From JASHPR01 sp963833885 (lineage in GTDB: Bacteria > Actinomycetota > Actinomycetes > Streptosporangiales > Streptosporangiaceae), in the NCBI GenBank assembly GCA_963833885.1, contig CAWHZU010000031.1, forward strand, positions 372,001-436,000: a stretch of DNA of 64,000 nt. The letters are read 5' to 3'. Position 1 is the first letter of the stretch. The number at the start of each line of letters is the position of its first letter. The translations under genes and the position numbers were made by a program. Below are positions 60,006-64,000 of the stretch, piece by piece. Under the pieces are notes generated by a model. It worked only from the letters and a program-made list of their open reading frames with translations, was not told the origin of the DNA and did not search any database.

Positions 60006-61004
60006 ATGCGTAGCTGGGTGCTGACCGGTGAACCGGGCAGTCCGCTGCGGCTAGAGGAGCGGCCGGAGCCGGAGCTTGGCCCGGGGCAGCTTCGTGTCCG
60101 GATGCGCGCCGCGTCGCTGAACTATCGCGACCTGCTGGAAGCCGACGAGCCGCCGCGGCCGGGACTGGTGCCGCTGTCGGACGGGGCGGGCGAGGTGACG
60201 GAGGTCGCCCCGGACGTCCGGGATCTGCAGCCAGGGGACCGCGTCGCAGGCGGGTTCTTTGCGGACTGGGCCAGCGGCCCGGGGCGGCACGCCAACCTGG
60301 CCAGCGCGCTCGGCGGCGACCTGGACGGGGTGCTGTCCGAGACCGCCGTGTTCCCGGCTAGCGCGGTGGCCAAGATCCCCGGCCCCTTGACGTTTGCGGA
60401 GGCCGCCACGTTTCCCTGTGCGGCCGTCACCGCCTGGCATGCGCTGGTGGGCTGCGAGTCGCCGGCCGGAACGGGCGACACCGTGCTGGCCCTGGGCTCC
60501 GGCGGGGTGGCGGTGTTCGCGCTGCAGATAGCACGGATCCGCGGCGCCGGGTTCATCGGCACCTCGTCGAGCGAGGCGAAGCGGGAGCGGCTGCGCGGGA
60601 TGGGCGCCGATGCGGTCCTCGACTACGCGGCCACGCCGGAGTGGTCGCTGGAAGCCCTGCGGGCGACCGGCGGCCACGGGGCCGACTTCGTCGTCGAGAC
60701 CGGCGGCGCAGCCACCCTGGAGCAGAGCCTCAAAGCGTGCGCCCGAGGCGGCTGCGTGACCCTGGTCGGGGTGCTGTCGGGCCCTGCGGCCACCGCAGAC
60801 GCCGAGCTCATCCAGCGCAACGAACTCACGCTGCGCAGCGTGTACGTCGGCCCGCTGACGATGCTGAACGACGTCATGCAGGCCTTCGCCGGCCATCGGG
60901 TGCGGCCGGTCATCGACCGCTCATTCAAGTTCGGCGACGCGGCTGCCGCGTTCGACCACCTGCGGGAGGCCCGGCACGTCGGCAAGGTGGTCATCGAGCT
61001 ATGA
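60006..61004 (+). CDS. Zinc-independent MDR-superfamily oxidoreductase (quinone oxidoreductase-like)
   Basis: 332 residues from ATG 60006 behind GAGGAGG; ATGs at 59976 and 59994 are less likely. GroES-like N-domain (LGPGQLRVRMRAASLNYRDLLEADE), nucleotide site VLALGSGGVAVFALQIA, and C-terminal EARHVGKVVIEL. The structural zinc cysteines are absent, so it belongs to the quinone reductase/NAD(P)H-dependent branch. The substrate is unknown. It begins 83 nt downstream of the P450-like gene on the same strand. Confidence 0.88.
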   Translation: MRSWVLTGEPGSPLRLEERPEPELGPGQLRVRMRAASLNYRDLLEADEPPRPGLVPLSDGAGEVTEVAPDVRDLQPGDRVAGGFFADWASGPGRHANLASALGGDLDGVLSETAVFPASAVAKIPGPLTFAEAATFPCAAVTAWHALVGCESPAGTGDTVLALGSGGVAVFALQIARIRGAGFIGTSSSEAKRERLRGMGADAVLDYAATPEWSLEALRATGGHGADFVVETGGAATLEQSLKACARGGCVTLVGVLSGPAATADAELIQRNELTLRSVYVGPLTMLNDVMQAFAGHRVRPVIDRSFKFGDAAAAFDHLREARHVGKVVIEL

Positions 61005-61167
61005 CGGATAGTGCCGTGTCAGCCAGCGTTTGCCCGGTTGCCCGGGTGGGACTGGGTGATCCTCGCCGATTCCGGCGGGACGCTCGGGTGATCGGGAGGC
61101 GGTCGGCTTCCTGCGGAGGTCGAGTTCCGGGCCGGTCAGATCACGACGGCGGAGTACCTTCTGGAGC

Positions 61168-61914
61168 ATGAACCCGGACGCCGCCGTCGCAGACCCCGAT
61201 GCCCTGGCCGCCGAGCTCGGCTCGCGCGTCGAGGAAGCGACCAAGCGCCTCGAGCAGACCGCAGCCGAGACCACCGACGACCAGGCTCGCGCGCCGTCGC
61301 AGTTGCCTGACTGGAGCCGCGGCCACGTGCTGACACACCTCGCGCGCAACGCCGACGGGCTGCGCAACCTGCTGGTGTGGGCGCGCACTGGCGTGGAAAC
61401 GCCCCAGTATCCCAGCGTCCAGGCCAGGAACGACGGGATCGAGGCCGGTGCCGGCCGCAGGGCCGCAGAACTGGCCGCGGACATCGCCGAGTCCGCTGCG
61501 CAGTTCGCCGCCGAGGCCGCGCGGTTGTCGGGCGCGGACTGGACAGTGCAGGTGGCCGGCGTGCGCGGCAGCGGACACCCGGCCTGGTTCACCCTCTGGC
61601 GCCGGCTGTCCGAAGTGGAGATCCACCACGTCGACCTGGGCCTCGGCTGCCGGCCTGCGGACTGGCCAGAGCAGTTCTCCAGCCAGTGCCTGGACTTGGT
61701 GGCTGACCGCTTCTCCGTACCGGACTGCGTTGCAGCTCTGCTGGTGTCGACAGACGACGGCGCCGAGTACCGGATCGGACCGCCAGGGCAGCCGGCCACG
61801 GTCACCGTGACCGGCCAGACGCGCGAGTTGCTGGCCTGGCTGATCGGCCGCGCCGCAGGCAACCGCCTGATTACGGAGCCAGCCGGCCCACTCCCACCCG
61901 TTCCCCCATGGTAG
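61168..61914 (+). CDS. Mycothiol-dependent maleylpyruvate isomerase family protein
   Basis: 248 residues with the DinB-like MDMPI_N domain: RVEEATKRLEQTAAETTDDQ, then LPDWSRGHVLTHLARNADGLRNLL and EVEIHHVDLGLG carry the three candidate metal ligands (His and Glu/Asp). The C-terminal domain is the MDMPI_C type. This is a mycothiol-using isomerase or transferase, consistent with an actinobacterium. It is followed directly by the remains of an MBL-fold gene, the usual partner in this gene pair. Confidence 0.88.
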   Translation: MNPDAAVADPDALAAELGSRVEEATKRLEQTAAETTDDQARAPSQLPDWSRGHVLTHLARNADGLRNLLVWARTGVETPQYPSVQARNDGIEAGAGRRAAELAADIAESAAQFAAEAARLSGADWTVQVAGVRGSGHPAWFTLWRRLSEVEIHHVDLGLGCRPADWPEQFSSQCLDLVADRFSVPDCVAALLVSTDDGAEYRIGPPGQPATVTVTGQTRELLAWLIGRAAGNRLITEPAGPLPPVPPW

Positions 61915-62034
61915 GTGTCAGGGCATCCTGTCCATCACCAAGGTTGCCGTCGGCCCGATGGACAACAATGCCTATCTGCTGCGCTGCACGCAGACCGGTG
62001 AGCTGGCGCTCATCGACGCGGCCCGCGCCGGCGG
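61908..62034 (+). pseudogene. N-terminal fragment of an MBL-fold metallo-hydrolase gene
   Basis: ATG 61908 overlaps the stop of the isomerase gene. If one G is added to the GGG at 61921-61923, the frame reads MVGVRGILSITKVAVGP then MDNNAYLLRCTQTGELALID, the conserved N-terminus of MBL-fold hydrolases commonly paired with the isomerase. At ~62034 the sequence switches to the reverse complement of a transposase gene, so the metal-binding HxHxDH region is gone. The gene is inactive. Confidence 0.7.
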
Positions 62035-62428
62035 CCTCGGCGGACCGCTCGATGGTCCGGGGGCTGAGGGTGACGCCGGCCAGGCCCGCCATCAGGGCGG
62101 CGGCGCGGGTGAAGGAGACTTCCGCGCCGGCCAGGGCGCTCATCTCGGCCAGGCCCGGGGACAGCGCGCCGCTGGCCCGCAGGCCGAGCTGCCGGTCGCG
62201 GGGCGCGAACCCGTGCTGGCAGGCGGCACAGTGATACCAGGCCCGGGTGATGCGCACCGGGCCTAGGACGGTGGTGACCGTCTTCGGGCGACTGCCCGCA
62301 TACACGGCCTGCCCGCCGCAGCCGTACCCGGCGCGCGGGCCGGCATACCCGTCATCCTGCTCATCCAGCACCGCCTGCAGCATCGCCGCGCCCGCGGTGG
62401 CGAGCGCAAACGTTGCCTGATACGGCAC
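62035..62428 (-). mobile_element. Truncated ISKra4-type transposase gene
   Basis: From GTG 62428 the minus strand encodes FALATAGAAMLQAVLDEQDD, RPKTVTTVLGPVRITRAWYHC, a zinc-like C-x2-C (CAACQHGF) and ALMAGLAGVTLSPRTIER, the N-terminal part of ISKra4-family transposases. It stops aligning after SAEAAGA, where it runs into the MBL fragment. The catalytic DDE part and both terminal inverted repeats are missing. The upstream limit is set only by the PsiE gene stop at 62444. Confidence 0.75.
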
Positions 62429-62443
62429 TAACTGCCCGGTGCT

Positions 62444-62968
62444 CTAGGCGTCGTCGGGCTCGGGGCTCTTCTCGAACCGGTTGACCAGGATCAGGCTCAG
62501 CACGAACACCGCCACCATCGCGATCAGCAGCGCCAGCACGGACGTGGAGACCAGCTTCTCGCTGCTGAGCACGAACAGGATCTTCCTGATCACGGCGACC
62601 AGGCCGACGACGATGAACGGCTGGGCCACCAGCCGGTGCGAGTGCAGCGAGAGCACAACCGTGTGCACGATCTCGATCAGGATCAGTACCAGCAGCACCT
62701 CGTCAAGCAGGCTGGTCACGGCGCTGATGATGGACTCGGCCGTCAGCACCCTCGTCGACGTCAGCGCGTGCACGAAGTCGGCGATGCCCGAGATCAGCAG
62801 CACCGCGGAAACCAGGATCAGCACGATGCCGACGGCGACCGTGACGACGTCCTGGGCGTGCTCGAGCAGGAGGATCGACCTGGTGACGCCCCAGATCCCG
62901 GCGCGCGGGGGATGGCCGGGGCGGCCGATACGCGGCCGCCCCGGCTGATCATCACCCGTCGCGTCCAT
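62444..62968 (-). CDS. Phosphate-starvation-inducible PsiE-like membrane protein
   Basis: 174 residues with four helices (VVTVAVGIVLILVSAVLLISG; VLLVLILIEIVHTVVL; FIVVGLVAVIRKILFVL; VLALLIAMVAVFVLSLIL) and the PsiE pattern including HSHRLVAQPFIVVG and R-K-I-L. It is a small inner-membrane protein of unknown mechanism; the name refers to phosphate-starvation induction in E. coli. No Pho box was identified here. Confidence 0.78.
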   Translation of the reverse strand: MDATGDDQPGRPRIGRPGHPPRAGIWGVTRSILLLEHAQDVVTVAVGIVLILVSAVLLISGIADFVHALTSTRVLTAESIISAVTSLLDEVLLVLILIEIVHTVVLSLHSHRLVAQPFIVVGLVAVIRKILFVLSSEKLVSTSVLALLIAMVAVFVLSLILVNRFEKSPEPDDA

Positions 62969-63022
62969 AACCGGTCACGGGGTGGCGGACACCGCGGCGA
63001 CCCCACCCGGGCCGCTGGCTAG

Positions 63023-64000
63023 TCACGCCTTTCCCCCGACTGTCTCGAGGTGAAGGGGGGCGCCGGGAGGCTCCGCACCCGCGCGCAGCAGGCCGTAGGC
63101 GAGGCCCTCGGCAAGGGCCTCCCACGAGGCGGTGACGATGTCGTCGGAAACCCCGACTGTCGTCCACTCTCCCACACTGTCGCCCGAGGTGAGCATCACC
63201 CTGGTGACCGCGCTGGTCGCGGCCCGGCCGTCCAGGATCCGCACCTTGTAGTCGATCAGGTGGATGCCGGACAGCGCCGGGTAGAAGCCGCTGAGCGCGC
63301 GGCGCAGCGCCTGGTCGAGCGCGTGCACCGGGCCGACGCCGTCACCGACGGCGACCACCCGCTCGTCGCCGAGCCGCAGCCGCACGATCGCCTCGCTGCG
63401 GTCCTCGGCCGCCGAGCGCTCGATCATCACCCGGTAGCTGTCCAGGGTGAACCAGGCCGGCAGAGCACCGACGATCTTGCGCACCAGCAGCTCGAACGAG
63501 GCGTCGGCGGCCTCGTACGCGTACCCGCGGTACTCGGCCGCCTTGACCTGGTCCAGCACCTCGGTCGCCTGGTCCGGCGACAGCTCGAGGCCAAGCTCCT
63601 CGGCCTTGGCCAGCACGTTGCTGCGCCCGGCCAGCTCGCTGACCAGGACCCGCTGCTGGTTGCCTACCGCGCCGGGGTCGACGTGCGCGTACGCGTCCGG
63701 ACGCCGGGCGATCGCCGAGGCGTGCAGGCCCGCCTTGGTCGTGAACGCCGACGAGCCGACGTAGGGCTGCCGCGAGGCCAGCGGCAGGTTGGCGAATTCG
63801 GCGATGGTCCTGGCGGTCGACGCCAGCTCGGCCAGGCGGCCGGGCGGGAGCAGCTCGTGGCCACGCTTCAGCTCCAGGCCGGCGATGATCGCGAACAGGT
63901 CGGCGTTGCCGCAGCGCTCGCCGTAACCGTTCGCGGCGCCCTGCACGTGCAGCGCGCCGCCGGACACGGCCACCACGGAGTTGGCCACTGCGCACGCCGA
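63023..64000 (-). CDS. cimA: Citramalate synthase, C-terminal part (start outside window)
   Basis: The last 326 residues. The frame continues beyond 64000; the visible start SACAVANSVVAVSGGALHVQG and NGYGERCGNADLFAI match the end of the HMGL-like (beta/alpha)8 catalytic domain. A linker (KAGLHASAIARRPDAYAHVDP) and the LeuA-type allosteric domain (~175-310: PAWFTLDSYRV, RLRLGDERVVAVGDGVGPVHALDQALRR) follow. CimA condenses acetyl-CoA with pyruvate to citramalate for isoleucine synthesis; the C-terminal domain mediates feedback by isoleucine. Confidence 0.9.
   Translation of the reverse strand, partial: SACAVANSVVAVSGGALHVQGAANGYGERCGNADLFAIIAGLELKRGHELLPPGRLAELASTARTIAEFANLPLASRQPYVGSSAFTTKAGLHASAIARRPDAYAHVDPGAVGNQQRVLVSELAGRSNVLAKAEELGLELSPDQATEVLDQVKAAEYRGYAYEAADASFELLVRKIVGALPAWFTLDSYRVMIERSAAEDRSEAIVRLRLGDERVVAVGDGVGPVHALDQALRRALSGFYPALSGIHLIDYKVRILDGRAATSAVTRVMLTSGDSVGEWTTVGVSDDIVTASWEALAEGLAYGLLRAGAEPPGAPLHLETVGGKA

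Noticed and set aside
1..64000. CRISPR arrays, tRNA and rRNA genes
   Set aside because: Reading both strands by eye showed no regularly spaced repeats or tRNA/rRNA hallmarks; a covariance search could still find a missed tRNA.

Overview
The window is 64 kb of very GC-rich DNA with dense, often 4-nt-overlapping genes, GTG/TTG starts, a mycothiol-dependent enzyme, an ECF42-type sigma factor, GPP34 and PadR proteins and a Tad locus without an outer-membrane secretin. Together these point to a high-GC Actinomycete (a Streptosporangiales-like soil actinobacterium is plausible, but the genus cannot be fixed from the sequence alone).

Layout. 0-3.3 kb: LolD/MacB-type ABC exporter (ATPase, large FtsX permease with a frame break) divergent from a PadR regulator, with two copies of a near-palindromic operator between them. 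3.4-6.7 kb: a 1.64-kb tandem duplication (PadR tail, GPP34, VOC). 6.8-10.0 kb: cobalamin ABC importer (btuC-btuD-btuF) behind a cobalamin riboswitch and a 9-codon leader ORF. 10.1-12.2 kb: MMPL transporter. 12.4-17.5 kb: redox operon (Ser-rich exported protein, four-His haem membrane protein, NuoF-like flavoprotein, 3Fe-4S ferredoxin) followed by an OmpR-type two-component system; both promoters carry the same 11-bp-phased heptad repeat. 17.5-23 kb: LysM/lysozyme-like protein, a kinase-fold protein, GT2-GtrA fusion and a GT-C glycosyltransferase. 23-31 kb: ABC-2 exporter with an ArsR-like regulator, kinase-fold protein, aldo/keto reductase behind a MerR-type promoter, peptidase E, fragments and gaps. 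31-42 kb: RidA, DGPF/ECF42/SRPBCC, methyltransferase, hydrolase, G1 peptidase, UbiE-type methyltransferase with a UbiA-like partner, ABC-2 permease, and a large LPG_synthase_TM protein with a kinase-like insert.

42-53 kb is one long minus-strand Tad/Flp pilus operon: lipoprotein, secreted protein, SAF/CpaB, CpaE, CpaF, TadB, TadC, Flp-like pilin, two TadE-like, one TadG-like and a membrane LysM-BTAD regulator; no prepilin peptidase is seen. 53.7-58.8 kb holds an APC permease fused to an OB-fold domain and a KdpDE-like pair whose kinase lacks the KdpD N-terminal sensor. 59-64 kb holds a short degenerate P450-like protein, an MDR oxidoreductase, a mycothiol-dependent isomerase followed by a metallo-beta-lactamase fragment cut off by an ISKra4-like transposase remnant, a PsiE-like protein and the 3' part of citramalate synthase.

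Five genes (FtsX permease, small HTH gene, TadE1, CpaF, MBL fragment) each show a reading-frame break that one extra base in a short G/C run would repair. This pattern suggests either base-call deletions in the assembly or recent decay, and those genes should be read with that in mind. No tRNA, rRNA, CRISPR array or complete insertion sequence was recognised.
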